A stretch of DNA of 64,000 nt from Thaumasiovibrio occultus. GTDB lineage: Bacteria; Pseudomonadota; Gammaproteobacteria; Enterobacterales; Vibrionaceae. The stretch lies in assembly GCA_019703815.1 (NCBI GenBank), contig AP023053.1, positions 296,995 through 360,994 on the forward strand, read 5' to 3'. A program made the position numbers and the translations under genes. The stretch's first letter is position 1, and each line of letters opens with the position of its first letter. The notes beneath the pieces are model-generated. The model had not been told where the DNA came from. It did not search any database and worked only from the letters and a program-made list of their open reading frames with translations. Positions 26,770-34,836 of this stretch are shown piece after piece.

Positions 26770-27306
26770 ATGCCAAAGATTGTTGATCATGACGCGTACC
26801 GTCGAGAGTTGGCGATAAAGAGTGTCGATATATTTACCGAGCACGGCGTGAATGGGCTGGGAATGCGGGGGATAGCTGAAGCGCTGGGGATATCGAAAAG
26901 CGCGCTGTACCATTACTTTTCGAGCAAAGAAGAGCTGTTTAAAGCAAGTACAGAAGCGTTTCTAGAACCAAGCTCCCTTTATGGTTTGGCTGAAGGTGAA
27001 GCCGTACCGCAAGACAAAGCGCAGATGCTAACGATGCTGATTGCCACCTTAGATGCGCGTTTTCGAGGCGAGCTTACCTTGATGCTCGATTACACCAAGC
27101 ATAAAGATCCGCAGCAAGTGGGGCAGGATAGTTTACTTGCGACGGCGAACCAGCAGTTTAAACAACAGCTGGCCAACATCGTGGGGAACGACCATGCCGA
27201 TCAAGCCTTCGCGTTGCTTTTTGGTGGGCTATCTATGCGGCTGCTTGATGGCAATCAAACGGCGATTGAAACCATCGCACAATGGATCTTAGCGCTGGGG
27301 GATTGA
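26770..27306 (+). CDS. TetR-family transcriptional regulator
   Basis: A 178-residue repressor. The N-terminal helix-turn-helix reads DIFTEHGVNGLGMRGIAEAL followed by GISKSALYHYFSSKEELFKA, an almost textbook TetR motif. The C-terminal ligand and dimer domain is unassigned. AAGAGAAAG lies before the ATG. It probably controls itself and the divergent membrane protein through the palindromes between them. Confidence 0.9.
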   Translation: MPKIVDHDAYRRELAIKSVDIFTEHGVNGLGMRGIAEALGISKSALYHYFSSKEELFKASTEAFLEPSSLYGLAEGEAVPQDKAQMLTMLIATLDARFRGELTLMLDYTKHKDPQQVGQDSLLATANQQFKQQLANIVGNDHADQAFALLFGGLSMRLLDGNQTAIETIAQWILALGD

Positions 27307-27480
27307 GCATAAGTCACAAGAACTGCGTGGAATTTTGGCTAAAAACTATACCGGCTTAACAGTTGAGATCTAACATAATTGCCGTAAATGGTAGAATATA
27401 TCACTCTAAAGTAATGAACAATGAGCCTGTCGAACGCGATACGAGCTTAAATACCAACAATTACAAAAAGATAACAACGC

Positions 27481-29082
27481 ATGAACCAGTATGTAAATGA
27501 GCCTTCCAACTACCAGTTGTTGATAAAGAACCTGCTGTTTTCTCCCGTCGCTTTCAATCCTGAGCAGGAAATCGTCTACGCCAACCACCGTCGCCACACG
27601 TATCAAGAGTTTCACAACCGTGTGAAGCAGTTTGCCAACGCCTTGACCAAGATGGGCGTGAAAAAAGGCGATACCGTCGCGGTGATGGATTACGATTCGC
27701 ACCGCTACCTTGAGTGCTACTTCGCGATCCCGATGATTGGTGCCAAGCTTCACATGATCAACGTGCGTTTGTCGCCTGAGCAAATTCTGTACACCATCGA
27801 TCACGCTGAAGATGACATCGTACTGATCCACGAAGAGTTTCTGCCGATCCTTGACCAAATCAAAGGGCGCATTGATACCGTGACGCGCTATGTCGTGCTG
27901 CGCGACGGTGAAGGCTGTGAATACGAAGAGCTGTTGGCGCAAGAAGCACCGCACTTCGACTTCCCAGAGTTTGATGAAAACACAGTTGCCACCACGTTTT
28001 ACACCACGGGTACGACGGGTTTGCCAAAAGGGGTGTTTTTTACTCATCGCCAATTGGTGCTGCACACGCTGGGCATTTTAAGCTCGCTTGGTACCAACGC
28101 AGTGCAAGGGCGCTTACACCAAGGCGATATCTATATGCCAATCACCCCCATGTTCCACGTTCATGCGTGGGGTTTGCCATACATGGCGACCATGCTCGGC
28201 GTGAAGCAGGTGTACCCGGGTAAATACATTCCTGATGTACTGCTTAATTTGATTGAGCAAGAGCAGGTTACCTTCTCTCACTGCGTACCGACCATTCTGC
28301 ATTTGTTGTTGAGTTCGCCAAAATCGCAAGCGGTGGATTTCTCGCGCTGGAAAGTGGTGATTGGCGGCGCGGCGTTGCCAAAAGCCCTGTGTAAAGCAGC
28401 GTTGGCGCGTGATATTGATGTGTTCGCCGGTTACGGCATGAGTGAAACCGGCCCGATTTTGTCAATCGTGCAGCTAACGCCAGAGCATTTAGCGCTTGAT
28501 ATCGACCAACAAGCGGAATACCGCTCGAAGACCGGTAAGAAAGTGGCAATGGTGGAAGCCTACATCGTTGATGAAGAGATGAATAAGTTGCCGCATGATG
28601 GCGAAGCGAGCGGTGAAATTGTCGTACGCGCGCCGTGGTTAACGCCAAATTATTACAAAGATAATAAGAACTCGAAAGCGTTGTGGCGTGGTGGTTATTT
28701 GCACACTGGCGACGTTGCGACTATCGATGATGAAGGCTTTATTAAGATCACCGATCGCGTAAAAGACATGATCAAGATCTCCGGCGAGTGGGTAAGCTCA
28801 CTGGAGCTGGAAGACATTCTGCACCAACATTCGGCGGTGTCGGAAGTCGCAGTGATCGGTATGCCACACAACAAGTGGGGCGAAGTGCCTCTGGCCTTAG
28901 TGACGCTGAAAGAAGGCGTACAAGTGACAGAAAAAGAGCTACTGGGTTTCGCCAAAGACTTCATCACCAAAGGGATTTTGGCGCGTGAGGCGCTACTGCT
29001 AAAAGTGAAGTTAGTGGACGCTATCGCTAAAACCAGTGTGGGTAAAGTTGATAAGAAAGAGATGCGCCGCCTGCATTTGTAG
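27481..29082 (+). CDS. fatty acyl-CoA ligase (AMP-binding)
   Basis: A 533-residue adenylate-forming ligase that activates a carboxylic acid with ATP and joins it to CoA. TFYTTGTTGLPKGVFFTHRQ is the P-loop-like motif, YGMSETGPI the A5 motif, YLHTGDVATIDDEGFIKITDRVKDMIKISGEWVS (quoted here as several motifs) the hinge and A8 region, and the terminal GKVDKKEMR carries the catalytic Lys. It is closest to medium/long-chain fatty acid ligases. It is monocistronic; the integron integrase lies 160 bases downstream on the opposite strand. Confidence 0.9.
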   Translation: MNQYVNEPSNYQLLIKNLLFSPVAFNPEQEIVYANHRRHTYQEFHNRVKQFANALTKMGVKKGDTVAVMDYDSHRYLECYFAIPMIGAKLHMINVRLSPEQILYTIDHAEDDIVLIHEEFLPILDQIKGRIDTVTRYVVLRDGEGCEYEELLAQEAPHFDFPEFDENTVATTFYTTGTTGLPKGVFFTHRQLVLHTLGILSSLGTNAVQGRLHQGDIYMPITPMFHVHAWGLPYMATMLGVKQVYPGKYIPDVLLNLIEQEQVTFSHCVPTILHLLLSSPKSQAVDFSRWKVVIGGAALPKALCKAALARDIDVFAGYGMSETGPILSIVQLTPEHLALDIDQQAEYRSKTGKKVAMVEAYIVDEEMNKLPHDGEASGEIVVRAPWLTPNYYKDNKNSKALWRGGYLHTGDVATIDDEGFIKITDRVKDMIKISGEWVSSLELEDILHQHSAVSEVAVIGMPHNKWGEVPLALVTLKEGVQVTEKELLGFAKDFITKGILAREALLLKVKLVDAIAKTSVGKVDKKEMRRLHL

Positions 29083-29243
29083 TTAATGACCTGTTGTTTG
29101 TAGGCTTTTTATCCGCAAGCAACCATAACCAGATATTGCCTTTTTCATTCTGTTCGTCGGTTTTCGAGACAGTGTGAAAGAGGCAATTTTTTGAGCGTTA
29201 TTTGATAATTTTAAACGCCTAATCTTTTGAGTTTGACGGTAAA

Positions 29244-30203
29244 TTACAGCGTGTCTAATGGGCTGGTTGTTCCTGCGAAATGTTGCCCCAGTACATGGGT
29301 GTAGATTTGTGTTGTACTCACATCACTATGGCTGAGTAACTCTTGAACACTTCGTATATCACGACCGGCTTGAAGCAAATGGGTTGCAAAGCTATGCCTA
29401 AAGGTATGACAGGTAACACGTTTGTTGATTTGAATACGGCGAGTGGCATGGCCGAGTGATTTACGAATGACACTCTGATGCAAATGATGCCTGCAAAGGG
29501 TTCCGGTATACGGATTGATACTGGTTGTTTTTGAAGGGAAGATAAACATCCATCCGGTTTGTCTAAAAGCATTTGGGTACTTGCGTTCTAATGCATTTGG
29601 CAGTGAAGGACCAATCCCTCGATGGTTATCATGCTGTTGAATCTTAATGGCTTTATCTATATATACATTGAGTCTCTCAGCGCATTTATGACTGAGGACA
29701 GTTTGCCTATCTTTACGCCCTTTACCGTCTCTAACTGTCAGAGTCGCTCTCTCAATATCAACGTCTTGGATGCGAAGCCGAAGACATTCTGAAATTCTTA
29801 ATCCACTCCCATAAAGTAATTCGATGATTAGCCTATTACGGCCCTCAAGTTGATTTAATATCGATGATATTTCTAGCGGTGATAATACTGTGGGTAAATG
29901 TCGTTGTTTGGTTGCATGGAAAAAACGTAAATCCCCAAGCTCGTGCTGTAAATGCTTTTGATATAAATAAGCTAATGCGTTCAGCGCAATTTTTTGAGTG
30001 TTAATGGCAACATTTCGTTGATTGGCAAGAAATGTTAAGAACTGTGTAACTTCTGCCGTTCCCATTGTTTCAGGGTGACGCTTGTGATGAAAATTAATGA
30101 AAGCTTTGATCCAATACAGATAGGTTTTTTCCGTTCTTATGCTGTAACCTCGCATGCGCATTTCTTCTCGAACCCGATTTAAAAATGGGCTTTTCAGGCT
30201 CAT
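29244..30203 (-). CDS. intI: integron integrase
   Basis: A 319-residue tyrosine recombinase that joins cassette attC sites to attI. The catalytic residues are present: Arg in GSGLRISECLRLRIQ, Lys in DGKGRKDRQTV, His-x-x-Arg in CHTFRHSFATHLL, His in LLSHSDVSTTQ and the nucleophile in QIYTHV. The integron-specific extra helix, which separates IntI from XerC/D, is present as LPNALERKYPNAFRQTGW. The ATG at 30203 has AAGGAGT upstream and is preferred over the GTG at 30212. The gene looks intact, and a LexA box lies just upstream. Confidence 0.95.
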   Translation of the reverse strand: MSLKSPFLNRVREEMRMRGYSIRTEKTYLYWIKAFINFHHKRHPETMGTAEVTQFLTFLANQRNVAINTQKIALNALAYLYQKHLQHELGDLRFFHATKQRHLPTVLSPLEISSILNQLEGRNRLIIELLYGSGLRISECLRLRIQDVDIERATLTVRDGKGRKDRQTVLSHKCAERLNVYIDKAIKIQQHDNHRGIGPSLPNALERKYPNAFRQTGWMFIFPSKTTSINPYTGTLCRHHLHQSVIRKSLGHATRRIQINKRVTCHTFRHSFATHLLQAGRDIRSVQELLSHSDVSTTQIYTHVLGQHFAGTTSPLDTL

Positions 30204-30222
30204 GGCCACCACTCCTTTAGTA

Positions 30223-30238
30223 CTGTGTATTTATACAG
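30223..30238 (-). promoter_or_regulatory. LexA box of intI
   Basis: CTGTGTATTTATACAG fits the LexA pattern CTG-N10-CAG with an AT-rich centre and lies 20 bases before the intI start codon. SOS control of integron integrases is established for class 1 and Vibrio integrons. Confidence 0.8.
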
Positions 30239-30504
30239 TCATATTTGAGGTTAGCCGATATCAAGGAAGAATGCGGGACTTTTATGCGCATTTATGTCTG
30301 AGCATTTTCACATTTTTCACTACTTAAGAGTCGGTTACATCTCTGCGGATTGAGATAATAGGTTTGAAAACGCGCATGCGCACTTTTCTGGGTGGTGTAT
30401 TTAAGGTTAAGGTGATAACTTTGTTGTAATACAATTAGTTAACGATGCGCGCTTTCACTGGTCTAATGAGGTAAACGCGCATGCATACTAATAAGCTGTT
30501 ATAC
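30239..30504. other. attI recombination region
   Basis: The stretch between intI and the first cassette holds no gene. It ends in GTTATAC (30498-30504), a core-site-like heptamer next to the first cassette, so TTATAC from 30499 would be the start of cassette 1. A 12-bp direct repeat AAACGCGCATGC at 30368-30379 and 30473-30484 resembles the accessory integrase-binding repeats of attI sites. The exact crossover base is inferred. Confidence 0.6.
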
Positions 30505-30532
30505 ATTACCTTTTACCACATAGGATCGCTAC

Positions 30533-31090
30533 ATGAATTACTTTCGAGTTGATGATTATGAATTAGAAGCCTCTGGAGGTAATATTTATGGTCAAATTAA
30601 AAACGCTAAATTAACTTGGTGGATCGATATCCACTCAGGCAGCCTAGAAATTGAAGGTATTACTTGGGTTGTAGCACTTTATTGTGAGGACTTAAGGCTA
30701 GATTTACAAAGTTGGAAAGACTTAGGTCAAGTCAAAATTGAATTTGAAGAGTGCTGGGATGAAAAAATTGAAGACAATATTGCTGGTATTTTTGTTTTCG
30801 AACATGAAGATGTAGCAAATACTAGAATTACATTAAGCCATAAATCTAACAATCTTCTCAATTTGAAATGGGAGGGTACTGGACTTGTTAGCGGAGAAGA
30901 ACATCATATTTCAGCACAAGTAGACATAGAGTTTACTGGAATTGAATCTTGGTCTCTTGATAAAGCTGAATCAGACAAATGGCTACAGAAATATTTACCA
31001 TTAGCGGAATTTTTAAAGAAAGAACCTGAAATTACAAATCATTATGATGGTAAAGATATTGGGCGAATATTATATACTCCGAAGTTTTAA
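30533..31090 (+). CDS. cassette 1: unknown acidic protein, 185 aa
   Basis: First cassette gene. The protein starts MNYFRVDDYELEASGG and is strongly acidic and rich in beta strands (TWWIDIHSGSLEIEGITWVV, IAGIFVFEHEDVANTRITL), without signal peptide, membrane helix or catalytic motif. An immunity-protein or binding role would be compatible with that composition but is unsupported. The stop at 31090 abuts the attC R'' box (TATAACAAAC), the compact layout of cassettes. Base composition is visibly richer in A and T than the flanking chromosome. Confidence 0.75.
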   Translation: MNYFRVDDYELEASGGNIYGQIKNAKLTWWIDIHSGSLEIEGITWVVALYCEDLRLDLQSWKDLGQVKIEFEECWDEKIEDNIAGIFVFEHEDVANTRITLSHKSNNLLNLKWEGTGLVSGEEHHISAQVDIEFTGIESWSLDKAESDKWLQKYLPLAEFLKKEPEITNHYDGKDIGRILYTPKF

Positions 31091-31102
31091 TGTATAACAA
31101 AC
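31091..31102 (+). repeat. left end (R'' box) of the attC of cassette 1
   Basis: TGTATAACAAAC holds the complement of a GTTATAC core and matches the start of Vibrio attC (VCR) sites. It is cut off after 31102 by an IS110-family element; the inner attC arms reappear at 32277. Confidence 0.65.
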
Positions 31103-31119
31103 GACTATGGCGTCAATCA

Positions 31120-32059
31120 CTAATTTTTGATGATGTTTTCATCCCACATGACGCCATCCCGTAACATGGAATTTAGGATAACAACCATTTTCCTAACACA
31201 GGCAATGATGGCTACTTTTGGGTTTTCCAGCGGCCACTAAACGTGTGTATGTCGCCTTAAAACCGGGTTACATTGCATAGCGGACATCATCGCCATATAG
31301 AGAACCGTCCGTACTTGTGCTCGGCCACCTTGGATGACCCGTTTGCCTTTATAACGTCCGCTTTCTCTCGTAATGGGGCAACACCGATCAAAGAAGCTGC
31401 TTGTTTTTATTGGTGATATATCCCAATTCAGGTACGTTACTGATGATTGACGCCGCAGCGATATTTCCAATACCAGGAACACTCTGCAATAGGGTATTTT
31501 TGATTGATATTCGGGGCTCTCTTCAATCAGTTTGACGAGCTTTTCTTCTAGTTTGGTGATTTGATTTTTCATCGCCGTCAGTATCGGTTTGATGGTTGCG
31601 TGTAAAGATTTTGGCAGTATCTGTATGCGGTTCTTTTCCATCGTTTGCATTGCGAGTAACTGATTGCGACGGATAACCAAGTCGCTCATTAATCTAATGT
31701 TTTCAGCTTTGATGATAGTGAGCTGAGGTTTAATCGCTTCTGCGTAGTGTGCAATAAGTTCTGCATCTAACCGATCATTTTGGCTCGTCGTCCGATTGCG
31801 CCGGCGAAGCGTTTTATGTGAATAGGATTGGCACGAACAATAGGGAGTTTAGCTTCAGAACAAGCCAAAACAAATGGCATTTCTAAGCGTCCAGTTGCTT
31901 CAATCACGATGCGTTCTGGATTGTGTTTTCGAATATTTTTCAGCGCTTCTTTAATACCTTTGCTGCTGTTTTCTACCGAGAAAACAATCCTAGCGGTCTG
32001 ATGTGAATGTCCAGTTGTGTTTTCCCAGTATCGACACCAACGTTGATACTTTGCTTCAT
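31120..32059 (-). pseudogene. IS110-family recombinase gene, frameshifted
   Basis: Starting at ATG 32059 the protein reads MKQSINVGVDTGKTQLDIHI with the first catalytic Asp. A frameshift near 31980 ends this frame, and the next continues KGIKEALKNIRKHNPERIVI and later IGRRAKNDRLDAELIAHYAE, the second acidic motif. Further shifts lie near 31800 and between 31380 and 31520, then the C-terminal region resumes (ITRESGRYKGKRVIQGGRAQ, KMVVILNSMLRDGVMWDEN). Typical RuvC-like DEDD recombinase family, clearly inactive. Confidence 0.85.
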
Positions 32060-32276
32060 TTTAGTATTCATAATAAGCTAACTCTTGCTTGCGAAATGCG
32101 GGTTCGAGACCCAGTCGACTATTCGAGGTTGATGCTTGGAGTCCTATGTAACGTTCTTGTTTGTTATCGGTCTCTCGATTGAGGATCCAGCGTTCAAACG
32201 AACTGTTACATAGAAAGCTTTAGTTGCAGCTAAAGCCTGGGTCTCACATTACCCTTATTTGCTGGTTATTATCCAT
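32060..32276 (-). ncRNA. candidate bridge RNA locus of element A
   Basis: IS110-subgroup elements encode a target-guiding bridge RNA in the non-coding end 5' of the recombinase. Here CTATGTAACGTTC (32144-32156) pairs with GAACTGTTACATAG (32200-32213, one bulge), closing a 43-base loop. The loop begins TTGTTTGTTAT, whose complement contains ATAACAAAC as at the attC junction 31094-31102. The other side reads CGTTCAAACGAAC, 10 of 13 bases identical to the resumed attC arm CGTCTAAACGGAC (32284-32296). One segment is complementary and the other direct, as bridge RNA guides should be. Confidence 0.45.
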
Positions 32277-32359
32277 ACAAGTCGTCTAAACGGACAAAAA
32301 CAGTTGACTTTGTTCGTGCCTCGCAAATTGTAGCCAACTATTTCGCCGCTTAACGAGGC
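32277..32359 (+). repeat. inner part of the split attC of cassette 1
   Basis: ACAAGTCGTCTAAACGGAC at the left and CGCCGCTTAACGAGGC at the right are imperfectly complementary, with inner arms ACAGTTGACT and AGCCAACT, the fold of a Vibrio attC. Its R'' end lies before element A (31091-31102), and its R' core GTTATGT lies after element B (33714-33720). Confidence 0.65.
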
Positions 32360-32374
32360 TACATGGATCCCCTC

Positions 32375-32609
32375 GGTTGTCAAACATCCGCTAAACTTCA
32401 GTTGATGGGTTGTGGACTGCCGCTCTACATACGGCCTTTTATCGACTCACGTCGTGGCCCTGATGACGTTACGCGGTTGCGGTGCCTCATTCGTTAGAAG
32501 GCATCTGTTGTGCCCGCCGCATTAACAGGCTATCCGCAAATGGTCTGAACCTATCTCCATCATTAGCGTCTGCAATGACCCGGTTGGTGGTATTTCTGCG
32601 TCGTCAGTA
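32375..32609 (-). ncRNA. candidate bridge RNA locus of element B
   Basis: In IS1111-type elements the long non-coding end is 3' of the recombinase, as here. TTGCGG (32477-32482) and CCGCAA (32534-32539) close a region containing CATTCGTTA (32488-32496), identical to the right insertion junction 33709-33717. The same region holds CGCCGCATTAACAGGCTA (32515-32532), nearly identical to the left junction CGCCGCTTAACGAGGCTA (32344-32361). This is expected of guide loops, though both segments read in the same direction, which a simple bridge model does not predict. Confidence 0.4.
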
Positions 32610-33638
32610 TTAACTGGCGGCGTAGTCTTGGTACTCGGTTTGGTTGTGTAATAGTGACCAAATAATACGCGCATTTTTGGCCGCGAGGGCAACGATAGCA
32701 CGGTTCATTCCTCGCCTTGCTAAAAGCTCGCGGCACCATGTACTTAACTTATCTTCTTTCTCCCCAAGATTGGTTATCACTGCTCGAGCGCCGTGCACAA
32801 GCAATGTTCGTAGATATTTATCACCACGTTTACTGATCCGTCCCAGCCTTGGCTTGCCGTCAGTGGAATACTGCTTAGGCACCAAGCCTAACCACGCTGC
32901 GAAATCTCGGCTTTTATCAAATTGGTCGCCTTTACCGATAGCCGCAATAATGGCCGTCGCTGTTTGAGGTCCCACACCTCTGACTTTATGAATACGCTGC
33001 GCCTGCGGACTGGCAGAGAGAACGAGTTCAAAGCTCTACTCCGTTTCATCGATACGTTGGTTAAGCGCGTGTAGGTGTTGGTAACCATCAGCCACGATAG
33101 CTCGGGCAATATCGGGTAACTCATTGTCGGCATCTTCAAGGTACTCTGGGATCATTCTCTGCACAGCAGCTCGTCCAACGGGCATGATAAGACCGAACTC
33201 TGCCAGCATAGCGCGTAGGCGATTGATGAGTGCTGTTCGTTCACGCACCCAATGTTCGCGCATTCGATGTATCGCTAAGATGGCTTGCCGCTCTGGTGAT
33301 TTAATCGGGATAAATCGCGTGTTGGGACGTTGCACTGCCTCGCAAATCGCCACGGCGTCATTGAGATCATTTTTTCCTTTGGTACGGTAAGGCGTAACGT
33401 ACTTGGCGGCCATGATCCGTGCGTCGTGTCCAAACCTATTGAACTGACGCGCCCAGTGATGCGAGCCGCTGCAGGCTTCGAGCCCGATACGTTAAGTCGG
33501 CAGTAGCGCGACGGTAGCCAGTAGCTTGGCGCGCGAAACGGCTTTATGAAGGGTAACCTTGCCATATGCGTCAACGGCATGGAGTGTGAAGTGGTGCTTA
33601 GCCAGGTCAACACTACAAAAACAAAGGGACTGAGACAT
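32610..33638 (-). pseudogene. IS1111-type recombinase gene with two stop codons
   Basis: From ATG 33638 the protein reads MSQSLCFCSVDLAKHHFTLH (first Asp) but meets TAA at 33492-33494, then continues in the same frame through KGKNDLNDAVAICEAVQRPN (second acidic motif). It meets TAG at 33036-33038 and then runs through the C-terminal VRGVGPQTATAIIAAIGKGD and the serine region GLVPKQYSTDGKPRLGRISK to its end. Both lesions are single-base nonsense changes with no frameshift, so decay is recent. Internal fragments from 33413 and 32975 could still be translated. Confidence 0.88.
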
Positions 33639-33735
33639 GGAAACCTCCAGTATTGTCTTACCGCGATCACCTAAGTGTGGCAGAGCGGGATAGAGAGGGG
33701 ATCCATGTCATTCGTTATGTGGCTAAAGGAATATC

Positions 33736-34158
33736 GTGGCTAGAACTAAACTAATAAAGTCTTTTGTTCACAATCTAGCTGACTCATATATGAGTACGTT
33801 GGGTTGGATTGAAGGGGATTATAAAAGTACATGGCTATATCGCTCTGCATTGGAGTCGGGTGTCCAAAAAATTTGTATTGATGTCCGAAACTCTATCGTT
33901 GAACCGTGTGGCCTAAAGCACGAAGCTGTTCTGAAAAAGTCTCTTGTTGGTCTTAGTGAGCATTTTGACTCCATGCTGGCGTCACAGCGAGTTGAAGCGA
34001 GCTACGTGCCATCGCTTAGGTTTACTTTTGATATTCCTGAGTTGTGTGATAGAGAGCTGCACCTTGTCTGTATTGCTTCTGCTATAGATGTAACTGGAAA
34101 AGAACATATAGCACCACCAATAGAGAATAAATATGGCTATGAAAAACTCGCCACATAA
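33736..34158 (+). CDS. cassette 2: unknown protein, 140 aa
   Basis: The cassette begins at the core GTTATGT (33714) and the gene follows after a GGAATATC leader; ATG or GTG starts close by, ATG 33736 or slightly downstream. The product (MARTKLIKSFVHNLADSYMS) is soluble and mixed alpha/beta, with no recognised motif. The stop TAA overlaps the attC R'' box TAACAAG, typical of cassettes. Its own attC is intact, so it could still be mobile. Confidence 0.7.
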   Translation: MARTKLIKSFVHNLADSYMSTLGWIEGDYKSTWLYRSALESGVQKICIDVRNSIVEPCGLKHEAVLKKSLVGLSEHFDSMLASQRVEASYVPSLRFTFDIPELCDRELHLVCIASAIDVTGKEHIAPPIENKYGYEKLAT

Positions 34159-34249
34159 CAAGTCAAAGCACGCGGACTTGGTAAAACTGTCATCTTTTTT
34201 GTTCCAAAAAAGCCGCCAACTTCACCAAGCCGGTGTTTTAGGCATTAGG
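34154..34249 (+). repeat. attC of cassette 2
   Basis: CATAACAAGTCAAAGCACGC at the left, GCGGACTTGG and CCAAGCCGG as complementary inner arms, and GGCATTAGG at the right form an imperfect palindrome of about 96 bases. The R' core reads ATTAGGA rather than GTTAGGN, a change at the crossover base. Confidence 0.75.
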
Positions 34250-34266
34250 AGTACAAGGTAGTATCA

Positions 34267-34743
34267 ATGAACAAGAATTATTGGGAAAAAAGGCTAGGTA
34301 CTCCTGAAGGGGTTGAGAACTGGTATACCTATACATACGAGTATTTAGATGACTTATCCTTCATGCAGCCAGCAACGCATGTTTTGCGTGACTGGTCTGA
34401 GGGTGAGAAATTAATTGAAAAAGTAAAAAATAAGCTTCTAAAACGAGGTTGGGAAGGAGACGGGGAAATCCAAATAATGTGGCTTCCTCCTTTTGCTGGT
34501 GCCGGCCCCGATAACAATTTTGGTTGCTTTGTTTTTCACGTAAAGCAGCTAAATGACGGAATTTCCTGGATTGCATGTCCGTACTCTCTTCCATTCCACA
34601 GGTTGTTTGAATCAGCTGATAGTCATTACCTTCCTGCAGGGAAGTCTAAAATGGAATCTGCAAGTTGGAGAACGGGAGCTACTGAGTGGAATGCAAAATT
34701 TATTGGCTACTTGAATAGCGAGCTTGATGATGAAAACTCCTAA
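34267..34743 (+). CDS. cassette 3: unknown protein, 158 aa
   Basis: The protein starts MNKNYWEKRLGTPEGVENWY and is acidic and Trp/Tyr-rich with a conserved-looking centre (IQIMWLPPFAGAGPDNNFGC, VFHVKQLNDGISWIA). No signal peptide or membrane segment. No family recognised. The stop codon is the TAA of the attC core TAACAAACG, the usual compact cassette arrangement. A defence or immunity role is possible for cassette genes generally, but nothing in the sequence shows it. Confidence 0.75.
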   Translation: MNKNYWEKRLGTPEGVENWYTYTYEYLDDLSFMQPATHVLRDWSEGEKLIEKVKNKLLKRGWEGDGEIQIMWLPPFAGAGPDNNFGCFVFHVKQLNDGISWIACPYSLPFHRLFESADSHYLPAGKSKMESASWRTGATEWNAKFIGYLNSELDDENS

Positions 34744-34815
34744 CAAACGTAGGCTGGCAGACCAATTTTCCGCTCGTTCCTCGCTACAAATTGCCCGCAG
34801 CTACGGGCGTTAGCC
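34741..34815 (+). repeat. attC of cassette 3
   Basis: A 75-base site from TAACAAACGTAGGCTGGCAG to GCAGCTACGGGCGTTAGCC. The outer arms TAACAAACGTAG and CTACGGGCGTTAG pair imperfectly, and GTTAGCC is a good R' core. Confidence 0.85.
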
Positions 34816-34836
34816 GTCATGGAGGTTGCTATACTC

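Larger units (their letters stand above)
31103..32276 (-). mobile_element. IS110-family element A (IS110-type layout) in an attC site
   Basis: About 1.17 kb between the two pieces of a split attC. It contains a decayed IS110-family recombinase gene on the minus strand, only about 17 bases beyond its stop, and about 217 non-coding bases before its start, the arrangement of the IS110 subgroup. The right boundary at 32276 is inferred from where attC-like sequence resumes. A fragment of the same end sits at 35460-35555. Confidence 0.7.
32360..33713 (-). mobile_element. IS110-family element B (IS1111 type) in an attC site
   Basis: A 1354-bp element with subterminal inverted repeats ATGGATCCCCTC (32363-32374) and GAGGGGATCCAT (33695-33706), 3 bases from one end and 7 from the other, as known for the IS1111 subgroup. 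Removing it joins ...CTTAACGAGGC to GTTATGTGGC, a proper attC R' core. Insertion into attC is the hallmark of the IS1111-attC group. Confidence 0.85.

Noticed and set aside
27406-28065. 219-codon frame on the minus strand
   Set aside because: Shadow of the acyl-CoA ligase gene, whose protein motifs are unmistakable.
32087-32130. tRNA-like GGGTTCGAGACCC
   Set aside because: It resembles a T-arm only; no acceptor, D or anticodon arm can be built around it. It belongs to the element A non-coding end.
33275-33670. 131-codon minus-strand frame in element B
   Set aside because: It is an alternative frame over the recombinase start, which reads correctly from 33638 in another frame.
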